From DATKUK01 sp035530655 (GTDB lineage Bacteria > Planctomycetota > Phycisphaerae > UBA1845 > DATKUK01): a DNA stretch of 64,000 nucleotides. A model generated the notes under the pieces. That model ran no database searches. It had not been told where the DNA came from and saw only the letters and a program-made list of their open reading frames with translations. This document shows positions 16,729 to 25,090 of the stretch, piece by piece; the stretch's first letter is position 1, and every line of letters begins with the position of its first letter. Both the position numbers and the translations under genes were made by a program. The DNA lies in the NCBI GenBank assembly GCA_035530655.1, contig DATKUK010000122.1, forward strand, positions 1 through 64,000, in the 5' to 3' direction.

Positions 16729-17115
16729 ATGCAGTTCACCATCGATCCAAGAAGCGGCGTGCCGTTCTACCGGCAGATCATCGACCAGGTGCAGTTCGCC
16801 ATCGCCGACGGCCGCCTGGGCTTCGGCGACCGGCTGCCGACCGTCCGCCAACTCGCCGTCGACCTCCAGGTCAACCCCAACACCGTCGCCCGGGCGTACC
16901 AGGAGCTGGAGATTCGAGGCGTGGTCAACACCGAGATGGGCACCGGCACGTTCGTCGGCAGCGACAAGGTCGACATCTCCGACGCCGAGCGACGACGCAT
17001 GCTGGACCAGATTTGCACCGAGCTGCTGTCGCGGGCGGCGGCCTATGGGCTGACGCTCAACGAAGTGCTCGACGCCCTGCGCGCCCGGGCCGAACGGGCT
17101 GAGCGGTCGACCTAG
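16729..17115 (+). CDS. GntR-family transcriptional regulator, YtrA subfamily
   Basis: A 128-residue protein. The N-terminal winged helix (about residues 10-75) is typical: GVPFYRQIIDQVQFAI, then LPTVRQLAVDLQVNPNTVARAY with the recognition helix, then the wing GTGTFV. The C-terminal tail is only about 50 residues, which marks the short YtrA class with no effector-binding fold. These regulators usually repress their own operon, often with membrane or ABC-transporter genes. Here a small membrane protein gene and a DUF3592-like gene follow on the same strand and are probable targets. The operator at 16667-16688 supports autorepression. Confidence 0.93.
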   Translation: MQFTIDPRSGVPFYRQIIDQVQFAIADGRLGFGDRLPTVRQLAVDLQVNPNTVARAYQELEIRGVVNTEMGTGTFVGSDKVDISDAERRRMLDQICTELLSRAAAYGLTLNEVLDALRARAERAERST

Positions 17116-17216
17116 CCGCAGCAAGCGCCGGAGGGTGATGGAGCCGACCCGCGCCGGCGCATCCGCGGAGAAGGACGGCCCCGCAAGTGGCGAACATGGA
17201 ATGAGAGGAGTCACAC

Positions 17217-17621
17217 ATGCGCGCGCTAAAGACTTGCCTATGGCTGGCCGGAGTTCTTTGCCTGCTGTCGGCATTTGGGTTGGTCTTGCCGGTCCGCGTG
17301 CTCGAGCGCCTTATGGCGGCGTTCGGCGGTGAACCATTTCCGGATTCGCCGCTGCTGGCGTACATGCTTCGTGTCGGGTCAGGTACGTATGTTGCAGTGG
17401 GGGTGTTCTATATCATCCTGGCGGTACGTCCCCGGAATTTCGGAGCGATGGTGCCGTTCTCGGGATTGGCCGCTATATTCGTGGGCGTGGTCTGCGGTGT
17501 CACCGGACTGGCCGTGGGCCTGTCCATGGCGTGGTTCGTGGGTGACTTTGCATGCTGCACGCTACTGGGTGTTCTTATCCTTGTGTTCTGGCGACAGGGG
17601 ATGAGGGCCACTTCCAGTTGA
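17217..17621 (+). CDS. Small four-helix membrane protein
   Basis: A 134-residue, very hydrophobic protein with four predicted transmembrane segments (about residues 5-25, 47-67, 76-98 and 103-125). The ATG at 17217 has AGAGGAG 7 bases upstream. The sequence LLSAFGLVLPVRVLERL at the first helix and a GSGTY motif in the second are visible. It faintly resembles BphX-like/DUF4345-type small membrane proteins, but I would not assign the family. It follows the GntR gene by 101 bases and is followed by another membrane protein gene, so all three may be one GntR-controlled unit. Confidence 0.75.
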   Translation: MRALKTCLWLAGVLCLLSAFGLVLPVRVLERLMAAFGGEPFPDSPLLAYMLRVGSGTYVAVGVFYIILAVRPRNFGAMVPFSGLAAIFVGVVCGVTGLAVGLSMAWFVGDFACCTLLGVLILVFWRQGMRATSS

Positions 17622-17711
17622 AGCTGAGAGAGAGTGGCGCAGCGGCGCGGCCAGTTCGACGGACTGGACTCGTGAATGCAGCGCTGGTTGGGACAAGTTG
17701 AGGAACCCAAG

Positions 17712-18515
17712 ATGAGTAGCGACGCTCGACAGTCGCCCGCCATTTCTTTCCCGCCGCGACCTGTACCGCGATGGTTCTTCGTGCGGCGGATGCAATCGCT
17801 GCTGGCCGGCGGAGTCATTCTCACCACGATGGGCTTCGTAGCCGGGGTTGGCGTGTCGCTGCTGCTCTGGTACATCGCGGGCGGGGTCTGCCCCACCGTC
17901 GACGCAGCGCTGGACCGCAACCATGCGACCGCAACAGCCACGATCACCGACGTGCAGTTGATGCGCAACGTCAACACGCCGTCAGGCCATCCGTGGAAGG
18001 TGTCGTTCGAGTTTGCCGATTCTCGCGGAAGCGCCGTGCAAGCCGTCGGCTACACACAGGACAAGTCGGTCGCCGACATGGGTGTCGGCGGGCAGATCGA
18101 AATCGAATACGATCCAGCCAATCCGTCGCGCGCACGTCCAGCCGGCGGAACGGCAGCGCTGCTTCCACTGTGGGCGTTCCTGCTGATATGGGGCATCTTC
18201 GGAGCAGAGATCATTGTCGGCCTGGCGCTACTGGCCGCAATGTACGTACTGGCTCGCAGGGAGCATATTCTGCTTACACACGGAGCGGGGGCCGACGCCC
18301 AAGTCTTGCAGATCAAACGCATCTGGTACATCCACTTCGGCTCGAAGCATCCGTACGACGTGTACTACCGCTTCCACGACCACAATGGCCGAGAGATAAT
18401 CGGCAGGGATCGAACGTATCGCTACGCATGGGCCGAGGCGCTCAAGGTCGGCGACAAAGTGGGCGTCGTCTACAACCCGCTGTCGTCTTCGAGGAGTGTG
18501 TTGTGGCTGCATTAG
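17712..18515 (+). CDS. DUF3592-like membrane protein
   Basis: A 267-residue protein. The ATG at 17712 is preceded by GAGGAA. TM1 lies at about residues 27-57 and TM2 at about 155-182. Both soluble parts carry the DUF3592 pattern: a beta-rich stretch starting ATATITDVQ and ending GGQIEIEYDPANPSRAR, and a second ending VGDKVGVVYNPLSSSRSV. The domain is thus duplicated, one copy between the helices and one after them. Function of the family is unknown. Position between a GntR-linked membrane gene and a slipin gene suggests a membrane-homeostasis role, by inference only. Confidence 0.75.
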   Translation: MSSDARQSPAISFPPRPVPRWFFVRRMQSLLAGGVILTTMGFVAGVGVSLLLWYIAGGVCPTVDAALDRNHATATATITDVQLMRNVNTPSGHPWKVSFEFADSRGSAVQAVGYTQDKSVADMGVGGQIEIEYDPANPSRARPAGGTAALLPLWAFLLIWGIFGAEIIVGLALLAAMYVLARREHILLTHGAGADAQVLQIKRIWYIHFGSKHPYDVYYRFHDHNGREIIGRDRTYRYAWAEALKVGDKVGVVYNPLSSSRSVLWLH

Positions 18516-18756
18516 CCGTCACTAGCGTGCCACTGGTTGCCTCGGGCGTGAGCTTTGCCGAATCGCCCTGTCAGCCAGTGCCCGAACAGCAGACGAGCCT
18601 GTGGTTGAATGCCTCGCAGTCGAGAGAAACCTGTTCTTTGCGGAGTGCTTGGGGCCGGGGCCCGACAGTGCACCGGCTCGACCGGCGAACCGACGCAGTG
18701 ATCGACACAGATAAAGTTGCACAGCTCACATAACCTCCTTCAAGGAGACCCAACTC

Positions 18757-19914
18757 ATGGTGGCCAGCCAACTGAACATCCCGAAGTCTTCGTTGGAGAG
18801 ATTCGCCACGACGGCCCGGGCGGACTTTCGCTTCTCGCCGTTCAACGTCCTTGTGCTGGTGGTGCTGATGTTGTGCGGGCTGATCGCTCACGTAGCCGTC
18901 AGCGGGTTCACCGTGGCCGTCGTGGTCTACACGGTGGCTGCGGCCGTGTTGCTGGCTGCGATCTTTCGCGGGGTCCAGGTGTGGGAGGCCGTCGTCGTGG
19001 CCGGCGCGATCGCCGCCCTGCTCTGCTACCTGATATTCCGCGAGGCCGGCATCTCGGCGCCCGTGATGGTCGGCGCGACGGTCATCGCAGCGCTCGTGGC
19101 GCCGTGCGTTCAAATCGCCTATCAGTGGGAGCGGGCCGTGCTGCTGCGCTTCGGCAAGTTCGTGGGCATTCGCGGCTCGGGTTTGTTCGTGATCGTGCCG
19201 GTGATCGACAAGGTCGCCCAGTACGTCGACCAGCGCATCCGCGTTACCGACTTTCGCGCCGAGACCACGCTCACCAAGGACACCGTGCCGGTCAACGTCG
19301 ACGCCATCGCCTTCTGGATGGTGTGGGACGCCGAAAAGGCCGTGCTCGAGGTGGTCGACTTCGTCAACGCCGTCGTCCTGTCGGCCCAGACCGCCCTGCG
19401 CGACGCGATCGGCCGAAGCGAGCTGGCCGAGCTGCTCTCCCATCGCGAGCAGCTCGGGCGCGAGATTCAGCAGGTGCTCGACGCCAAGACCGAGCCGTGG
19501 GGCATCACCGTGCAGTCGGTGGAGATCCGCGACATCATCATCCCCAAGGGCCTCGAGGACGCCATGAGCAAGCAGGCGCAGGCCGAGCGCGAGCGGCAGT
19601 CGCGTATCATCCTGAGCACCGCCGAGACCGAGATCGCCGAGAAATTCGCCAAGGCCTCCGAGTCCTATCGCACCAACCCCGTCGCCCTGCACCTGCGGGC
19701 CATGAACATGGTGTTTGAGGGTCTCAAGCAGAAGGGCTCGATGGTGATCGTGCCCTCGACCGCCGTCGAGACCATGGGCCTGGGCGCACTGGGCGGCCTG
19801 ACCGCCCTCGGCCATCCCGCCGGCGAGGCGAGCAACGCACAAACTCAGCCGCCGGCGACACCGACCCCGCCCGCTGCGGACGCTGAGACCGGCGGAGACC
19901 CGACGAGCACGTAG
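18757..19914 (+). CDS. SPFH/Band 7 protein (slipin-like)
   Basis: A 385-residue protein with four hydrophobic segments in the first about 125 residues, followed by an SPFH domain (about 125-320). Recognisable slipin signatures are QWERAVLLRFGKFVG, GLFVIVPVIDKV, RVTDFRAETTLTKD, the VEIRDIIIPKGLEDAM block and QAQAERERQSRIILSTAE. The C-terminal 40 residues are Pro/Ala/Thr-rich. Family members oligomerise on membranes and are associated with membrane microdomains or protease control. The usual partner, an NfeD protease, is not next door. AAGGAG sits 8 bases before the ATG. Four N-terminal helices are more than the one or two usual in slipins. Confidence 0.92.
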   Translation: MVASQLNIPKSSLERFATTARADFRFSPFNVLVLVVLMLCGLIAHVAVSGFTVAVVVYTVAAAVLLAAIFRGVQVWEAVVVAGAIAALLCYLIFREAGISAPVMVGATVIAALVAPCVQIAYQWERAVLLRFGKFVGIRGSGLFVIVPVIDKVAQYVDQRIRVTDFRAETTLTKDTVPVNVDAIAFWMVWDAEKAVLEVVDFVNAVVLSAQTALRDAIGRSELAELLSHREQLGREIQQVLDAKTEPWGITVQSVEIRDIIIPKGLEDAMSKQAQAERERQSRIILSTAETEIAEKFAKASESYRTNPVALHLRAMNMVFEGLKQKGSMVIVPSTAVETMGLGALGGLTALGHPAGEASNAQTQPPATPTPPAADAETGGDPTST

Positions 19915-19964
19915 ACGTTTTGCAGGACGTCGAAGATCGCCCACGCCCAAACGAAAAGCAGCGC

Positions 19965-19985
19965 GTAGGGTGGGTTCCACCCGCC
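19965..19985. repeat. Dispersed palindrome (GTAGGGTGGG hairpin)
   Basis: GGGTGG (19968-19973), GTT, CCACCC (19977-19982) forms a six-pair stem preceded by GTA. A related partial copy starts TAGGGCGG at 20011. Both lie in the convergent gap between the slipin and HEAT-repeat genes. Confidence 0.55.
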
Positions 19986-20121
19986 AACATTCTTGACTCG
20001 TCTGATCGTGTAGGGCGGATTCCTTGGTCTGAGCCCCGTCGAAGACCACCTTCCATCATTCTGGACCCGACCGGGTGGCATGGTCACGCGAAGCGTGGCC
20101 ATGTTTGTTTTCGTCGCGCAT

Positions 20122-21327
20122 CTACAGCCCATCGAACGGTATGAGCCAGCGCTCCTTGTTCGCCTGCCACCAAGCCAGGCACTGCGCCTGTGTGGCGTCC
20201 GGGGCCACCTTGCCATCCACCAGTTCCGACACCGAAGGCACCAGTGAGGTATCCCCTTCAGCGATCTTTTCCATCATCAGCGGCAACTCCGCAATCCCCC
20301 ACCTGGTGATCGCGGAGACTTGGGACTTGATCGCCGCGGTCTTCTCTGGTGACTCTTTGCGCACACGGGCATACCTGCCGTAGCTTTCTCTGAATCCCGC
20401 CTCGGCCCGATCCCGTCCAACCTCCAGGAAACGTCGCCATACCTTCCGATTATCCCGTCCGCGGCTCAGCTCACCACCAAGCTCGGGAAACTCCGCAATC
20501 TTCATCTTGCCGCTACCGCCCAGGTGTCGGAAGCGGACCCTGAGTATGTGGTGCAAGGCGCTATTCACATATTCGTCGACCTTGGGGTCCGCGTCCGCTG
20601 CGGCCAGAAGCGGTAGGATGGTGCGGGAGTCACGAAACCTTGCTATTGCGTAGATGCAAACGGCGGAAGGCTTGCGTTGAAGGGCCTCCACCAGAGGCTG
20701 CACCGCCCTGTCATCTCCCAGTCGCCCCAGGCCTTCAGCGGCGTACCACCAGAGCGGATATTTGTCTTCCAGCGGCGACTCAAAGCCGGGTTCTGACGGA
20801 TGTTCCTGCTGGGTCTGTAACAACTGCAAGAGCGGCTCAAACGCCCGATGATCCCCGATCGCCCCCAGCGCCAACGCGGCGTAGCATCGTGCGCAATGGT
20901 TGAACCGCGCAGCATCCTTTTCTCGTCCCCTCTGCCAAGTCTCAATGCGCCGCTCCACGATCGGGGTCCTGCGCTTACCGGCAGCCCACGGCGGCTCAAC
21001 TGCAAAGCCGAGGTCGGCGGCGGTCCAGCCGGGCCCATTGTGCAGCACACCAATCAAGTACGTCACGGCGTTCGGATCGTCCAGCTTGGGGGCCAGCACG
21101 AATCTTGGCGGGCCCTTGGAAACCCACCACCCCCCCTCCCGCTGCCACGGGACGTACGGCACGAACATCCCGCCTTTGTCCCAAGACGCCTTGACAGCTT
21201 CCTTGAGGGCCTCGGAGTAGATAGCTGAAGAATCATTGGCGGCCGCCTGCAACACAAGCGGGCACAGGAGTGCAGCAACAATGCCCCAAACGAGAGGGTG
21301 ATCGATCGTGCGCCTTGGGGGCTGCAT
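20122..21327 (-). CDS. Secreted HEAT-repeat-like protein
   Basis: A 401-residue protein. The ATG at 21327 follows AGGGGAA and opens a signal-peptide-like region (LVWGIVAALLCPLVLQAAA, about residues 12-30). Two or three HEAT/PBS-lyase-like helical repeats are visible: CYAALALGAIGDHRAFEPLL, AAEGLGRLGDDRAVQPLVEA and IARFRDSRTILPLLAAA. These form protein-binding superhelices in other families. Upstream of the repeats is about 100 residues with a Trp-rich segment of no known motif. Location is probably periplasmic. It is a stand-alone minus-strand gene bounded by palindromic repeats. Confidence 0.8.
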   Translation of the reverse strand: MQPPRRTIDHPLVWGIVAALLCPLVLQAAANDSSAIYSEALKEAVKASWDKGGMFVPYVPWQREGGWWVSKGPPRFVLAPKLDDPNAVTYLIGVLHNGPGWTAADLGFAVEPPWAAGKRRTPIVERRIETWQRGREKDAARFNHCARCYAALALGAIGDHRAFEPLLQLLQTQQEHPSEPGFESPLEDKYPLWWYAAEGLGRLGDDRAVQPLVEALQRKPSAVCIYAIARFRDSRTILPLLAAADADPKVDEYVNSALHHILRVRFRHLGGSGKMKIAEFPELGGELSRGRDNRKVWRRFLEVGRDRAEAGFRESYGRYARVRKESPEKTAAIKSQVSAITRWGIAELPLMMEKIAEGDTSLVPSVSELVDGKVAPDATQAQCLAWWQANKERWLIPFDGL

Positions 21328-21412
21328 TGTATGTTCCCCTAGTTGTGAACCGTTCGGTCTGTTAGTCCGACGGCTCCGACGCGGCATGGACGGATTATAC
21401 CAGATACGTCAC

Positions 21413-21435
21413 GGCGGGTGAAACCCGCCCTACGA
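21413..21435. repeat. Dispersed palindrome (GGCGGGT hairpin with CTACGA tail)
   Basis: GGCGGGT (21413-21419), GAA, ACCCGCC (21423-21429), followed by CTACGA. The seven-pair stem and the tail match the element at 22651-22677. It lies just beyond the stop of the FG-GAP protein gene. Confidence 0.65.
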
Positions 21436-22608
21436 GTTGACAATCCGGTTCTTCCAATAATCCACGTGGTAGTTGAAGCCTTCTTTATTCCAGTGCGTGT
21501 TCCAGACCTTGCTGACGATGTCGATCGCGCCGTCGCCGTCCACGTCGCCCAGGACCGCGTCGTGCCAGCCGGGTCGGCCCTCGTGAATCACCACCGGCTC
21601 GAACGTGGGATTTCGCCCGCCCGAGTTGACCCAAATCACGCCGCGCTCCTTCAAACCCTCCGGCTTCATGGGCAGCAGGCCGCGCTCGGTCATGTTGGTC
21701 GACGCGTCCTCCTGCTCGCCGGCGAAGATGTCCAGATGGCCGTCGCCATCGAAATCGGCCACGCCCAGCGAATGAAACGAGCCCGTACGCGAATCGCCCG
21801 GCGGGTCGGCCAGCCGATGCCTCACCCACTTCTTGCCCCCGCCGGTGTTCTCGACCCAGTAGACGTGCGAAAAGCCCGTATCGCAATCGCAATAAACGAT
21901 GTCGTTCCAGCCGTCGCCGTTCACGTCGGCCACCCACGCCCGAATGCTCGTGCCGTACGACGCGTTGGCGATCGGCTCGTGAGGCCACGCGTGCCGCTTC
22001 CACGTGCCGTAGCCGCCGCCGGGGTTCTCGAACCAAAGGCCCGGTATCACGATGTCGGGATGCCCGTTGCCGTTGAGATCGCCCACCCCGTACGGCGCCA
22101 CACCGCCATGATCGTCGCGGTCGTCGGCAATGACGGTCTTGGCCAGGCCGTTCGAGGTGTCGTACCACGCCAAAACCTTCCCGTCGTAGGTGACAAGGTC
22201 GGTCTTGCCGTCGCCGTTGATGTCAGCCGCCACAATGTCGTGCCCGCCGCCGTCGTACTCGCGCGCTTCCCACGGGGCGTCGGGGTTGGCAGCCAGCTTG
22301 CCGGGGTTCTTGAACCACACGCGGCTGAAGACCATGTCCAGCCACCCGTCCTGGTCGACGTCGAGCGCCACGGCGCCGAGCGTCTTGGCCAGGTGTTTCG
22401 ATTGGCCGATAACGTGCCGCACCCAGTTGGCGTCGTCCTTGCGCTCGAACCAGTAGGCCGTCTCGGTCTCGCGCCGCGACACAGCCACGTCGATCGCGCC
22501 GTGGCCGGTAAAGTCGCCCAGCCCCGTGCCGCCCGTGCCCCATTCGCAGCCCGGCAGCGATTCGGCGATGGTGAAGTGTTGCCACTTCTTGAATCTGTCT
22601 GTGTCCAT
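21430..22608 (-). CDS. FG-GAP/VCBS seven-bladed beta-propeller protein
   Basis: A 392-residue protein built from seven repeats, each with a calcium-binding D-x-(D/N)-x-(D/N)-G-x-x-D-like loop: DFTGHGAID, DVDQDGWLD, DINGDGKTD, DLNGNGHPD, DVNGDGWND, DFDGDGHLD and DVDGDGAID. These are followed by aromatic strands such as VWFKNPGK and LWFENPGG. Seven blades imply one closed propeller of the integrin-alpha/FG-GAP type. No signal peptide is seen from the ATG at 22608, and no strong ribosome-binding site precedes it; an in-frame ATG at 22662 would begin inside the palindromic repeat. The family is usually secreted and binds ligands or sugars. Cellular location here is unresolved. Confidence 0.88.
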   Translation of the reverse strand: MDTDRFKKWQHFTIAESLPGCEWGTGGTGLGDFTGHGAIDVAVSRRETETAYWFERKDDANWVRHVIGQSKHLAKTLGAVALDVDQDGWLDMVFSRVWFKNPGKLAANPDAPWEAREYDGGGHDIVAADINGDGKTDLVTYDGKVLAWYDTSNGLAKTVIADDRDDHGGVAPYGVGDLNGNGHPDIVIPGLWFENPGGGYGTWKRHAWPHEPIANASYGTSIRAWVADVNGDGWNDIVYCDCDTGFSHVYWVENTGGGKKWVRHRLADPPGDSRTGSFHSLGVADFDGDGHLDIFAGEQEDASTNMTERGLLPMKPEGLKERGVIWVNSGGRNPTFEPVVIHEGRPGWHDAVLGDVDGDGAIDIVSKVWNTHWNKEGFNYHVDYWKNRIVNS

Positions 22609-22650
22609 GTGCTTGCGCCCCAGCGTAACTACGGATCGTAAATTCACGAG

Positions 22651-22677
22651 GTAGTGGGTCAACGACCCACCCTACGA
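22651..22677. repeat. Dispersed palindrome (GTGGGTC hairpin with CCTACGA tail)
   Basis: GTGGGTC (22654-22660), AAC, GACCCAC (22664-22670), then CCTACGA. Same stem position, three-base loop and tail as the element at 21413-21435. Confidence 0.65.
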
Positions 22678-22729
22678 TTCTTCACCCCACGCCCGGCGGG
22701 CATGGGGCATCGCGCATCCGCCTCCTCCC

Positions 22730-23107
22730 TCACGGGGCTGCCGTGGGCGTGCCCTGATGAAAGACAACCTGCCATCGGCCGTCCAGCAGCTTCCAGATCG
22801 AGCTGCGAAGCGAGTGCTTCATTTCAGCCTTCGGCTCGTCGTGCTTGACCGCACGGTACGTCGCCAAGGCCACACCGGGCGCCAAAAGTGTCGCCTTGAA
22901 ATCCGACAGGGTGATCCGAACCGTGGGCGCATGAGGCAGCCCTTCGACAGCATCCTGTTTGCTGAAAACGCGCCCCGAGCTTCCGAACTCCACGAATTCG
23001 TCTGCCAGCAGATCCCCAAGGGCCTCTGCCGATCGACGCACCTCCGGCTGAAGCAATCGTTCCTCGAGCACACGAAGCTGTTCTTCCAACGAACTCTGTG
23101 TTTCCAT
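22730..23107 (-). CDS. NTF2-like (DUF4440/SnoaL-type) protein
   Basis: A 125-residue protein with the helix-plus-curved-sheet pattern of NTF2-like folds: an N-terminal helix LEERLLQPEVR, a LLADEFVEFGSSGRVFSKQD segment typical of DUF4440, and strands ending SSIWKLLDGRWQVVFHQGTP. The family includes small enzymes and ligand-binding proteins; the sequence gives no specific activity. The ATG at 23107 has GAGGG 7 bases upstream, and a candidate -10 TATAGT lies 22 bases before it. It appears monocistronic. Confidence 0.85.
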   Translation of the reverse strand: METQSSLEEQLRVLEERLLQPEVRRSAEALGDLLADEFVEFGSSGRVFSKQDAVEGLPHAPTVRITLSDFKATLLAPGVALATYRAVKHDEPKAEMKHSLRSSIWKLLDGRWQVVFHQGTPTAAP

Positions 23108-23419
23108 GTCACGCCCTCGATGGCATACCACTATACCTGACATCACGTGCGGGCGGCACCGGCTGCTGACCGACGTGGGCCGGACTCCGCCCGCGTCTCG
23201 TGGGTGCCATCCGCCGAGGGCGGACTTGCCCGCCAGTGTCCATCTTCTCTATTTCCCCCCTTGTTACCGCGAGGATGGGCACCCAGCCGCAAATCACCCC
23301 CTGGCAGGGCTCCGATGTTCGCGTCGTGGCTGAAAGCCGACTATCATGGGCCGGGCGGTCCTTGCAGCCCCCAAACACGTCCACCGGCCTGCGGGCCGCC
23401 GGGAAGAAAAGGAGCACAC

Positions 23420-24100
23420 ATGGGGTTGGTTAACGGCACAAGTCTGGCCGGCACACTATGCAACATCCGCGAGGTCCTGCTGCGAGGTGAGAAGATCCCC
23501 AAGCCCGAGCGAGAACAGGCCGCCGCCTGGATCGCCTCGCGCGCTGGGGCACCGGGGTCGTACCGCGGACTGCCCGCACCCACCACTCGCGACTACAGTA
23601 CGAAGCTTCGCCTGTTCACCGGCGAAACCGTCGGCAGCCAGGCGGGCACGGGCTGCAAGCTGGGATTCGAGGCGACCTGGGCGATAACAGTATTGCGGCC
23701 GACCAAGACCGCCGTCGCTCGCGTCGCCGAGACCTGCCGACAGCGGGCGCTCGAGCGGTTCAGCCAGGAGACAGCACGACAACGCGGGATGTACTGCTGC
23801 TACTCCTGCTCCAACGCCGGCTGGCAGGCGCTGGGCGTCACGCCGGGCGGCGATGCCGACGAACTGCTGGAAGCAGGGCTGTCGCTGCTGCGGTCGCTTC
23901 GACGCAGCACGGGCCGATGGGACAAGTTTCCCTTTTGGTATACGGTCCTCGCGCTGAGCGACATGGACCGCCCATCGGCGCTGGCGGAGTTGCGGCATGC
24001 AGCCCCGGCCCTCCAGCGTGCCATGAAAGCCCGGCCAAAGCCCGACGCGGCCACCCAGCGCCGCCTGTCGCTTGCCCGGCACGTGCTGAACCGTGTCTGA
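23420..24100 (+). CDS. Unrecognised 226-residue protein
   Basis: The ATG at 23420 is clear: AAAAGGAG lies 6 bases upstream, and the sequence becomes gene-like only from here. The protein is soluble and mostly helical, with pairs of helices separated by Gly/Pro turns (REVLLRGEKIPKPEREQAAAWIASR near the N-terminus, then an alpha-rich C-terminal half with SALAELRHAAPALQRAM). A cluster MYCCYSCSNAGW in the middle could bind a metal or form disulfides. The helical-hairpin style recalls prenyltransferase or terpene-cyclase barrels, but no signature is present and I do not assign one. Confidence 0.7.
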   Translation: MGLVNGTSLAGTLCNIREVLLRGEKIPKPEREQAAAWIASRAGAPGSYRGLPAPTTRDYSTKLRLFTGETVGSQAGTGCKLGFEATWAITVLRPTKTAVARVAETCRQRALERFSQETARQRGMYCCYSCSNAGWQALGVTPGGDADELLEAGLSLLRSLRRSTGRWDKFPFWYTVLALSDMDRPSALAELRHAAPALQRAMKARPKPDAATQRRLSLARHVLNRV

Positions 24101-24120
24101 CCAAGCCCAAGCCGTACGGG

Positions 24121-24145
24121 TTTCGGCGTGAGCGCTCAGCCGAAA
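24121..24145. other. Long inverted repeat after the 226-residue protein gene
   Basis: TTTCGGC (24121-24127) pairs with GCCGAAA (24139-24145), and between them TGAGCGCTCA is itself a palindrome, leaving one bulged base. This makes an 11-12 pair stem 20 bases after a stop codon. There is no T-tract, so it may act as a transcript-stabilising or Rho-assisted end rather than as an intrinsic terminator. Confidence 0.45.
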
Positions 24146-24348
24146 CGGTCTCGACGGTGAACGCGGGTGGGCCCTGCCCTACGGGGCGCGCAAACGATGA
24201 CGGCAGCCGTGCGGGGATGGGGTGCCCGGCCAACCATCGCCCTCCAGCTGCGCCGGACGCGAGCCTTGCCGCAGCGCGTCGGCCATTCTAAAATGCCTCG
24301 CCGAACGATCACAGGTTCGTCTGGTCAACACGTCTGGAGGATGCAGAT

Positions 24349-25017
24349 ATGCCCAAAGTTGCTGTGGTACTATCCGGCTGTGGGTTCCTCGATGGGGCCG
24401 AGATCCACGAAGCTGTCTGTACGCTGCTGGCGCTCGATCAGTACGGAGCCGACGTTCTCTGCTGCGCCCCCGATATTCCCCAGGCCGACGTGATCAACCA
24501 CATGGCCCAGGCACCTCTGGTCGGCGAGAGCCGCAACGTGTTGGTCGAGTCAGCCAGGATCGCCCGCGGGCAGATCCGTGACCTGGCCGAGGTGAGCGCC
24601 GACCAGATCGACGCCGTCATATTCCCCGGCGGCTTTGGTGCAGCCAAGAACCTCTGCACCTTCGCCACCGACGGGCCCGAATGCCAGGTCAATCCCGAGG
24701 TCACCCGGCTGGTGCTTCAGATGGTCAACGCCAAAAAGCCTATCGGCGCCATCTGCATCGCCCCAGCCATGATCGCCCGCATTCTGGGCCAGGCCGGCGT
24801 CAAGGCCACGTTGACGATCGGCAAGGACAAGGACACCGCTGCCGCCATCGAGGCCGCCGGTGCCCGGCACCGCCCGTGCGCCGCCGACGACATCGTCGTC
24901 GACGAACCCAACAAGCTGGTCACCACGCCGGCCTACATGCTCGCCGGCGGGCCGGCCGAGGTCTTCGCCGGCATCTCCAAACTCGTCAACCGTGTGTTGG
25001 AGTTCTGCGAGCAGTAA
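24349..25017 (+). CDS. elbB: ElbB-type glyoxalase/DJ-1 superfamily protein
   Basis: A 222-residue protein of the class I glutaminase-amidotransferase fold. SGCGFLDGAEIHEAV at the N-terminus and IFPGGFGAAKNLCTFA followed by AICIAPAMIARIL (nucleophile Cys) are diagnostic of ElbB, the enhancing lycopene biosynthesis protein. Family members are reported to have weak glyoxalase activity and are linked to isoprenoid metabolism. Length matches the family (about 217). A ribosome-binding site GGAGG lies about 8 bases ahead of the ATG. No isoprenoid gene is adjacent. Confidence 0.93.
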   Translation: MPKVAVVLSGCGFLDGAEIHEAVCTLLALDQYGADVLCCAPDIPQADVINHMAQAPLVGESRNVLVESARIARGQIRDLAEVSADQIDAVIFPGGFGAAKNLCTFATDGPECQVNPEVTRLVLQMVNAKKPIGAICIAPAMIARILGQAGVKATLTIGKDKDTAAAIEAAGARHRPCAADDIVVDEPNKLVTTPAYMLAGGPAEVFAGISKLVNRVLEFCEQ

Positions 25018-25090
25018 GTCCCTTCCAGCCGAGCCGCCCGGCTGATCCTTCAGGACTTGGCGTCGACGTGCTGGTGGCCTCGCAGAGGCC

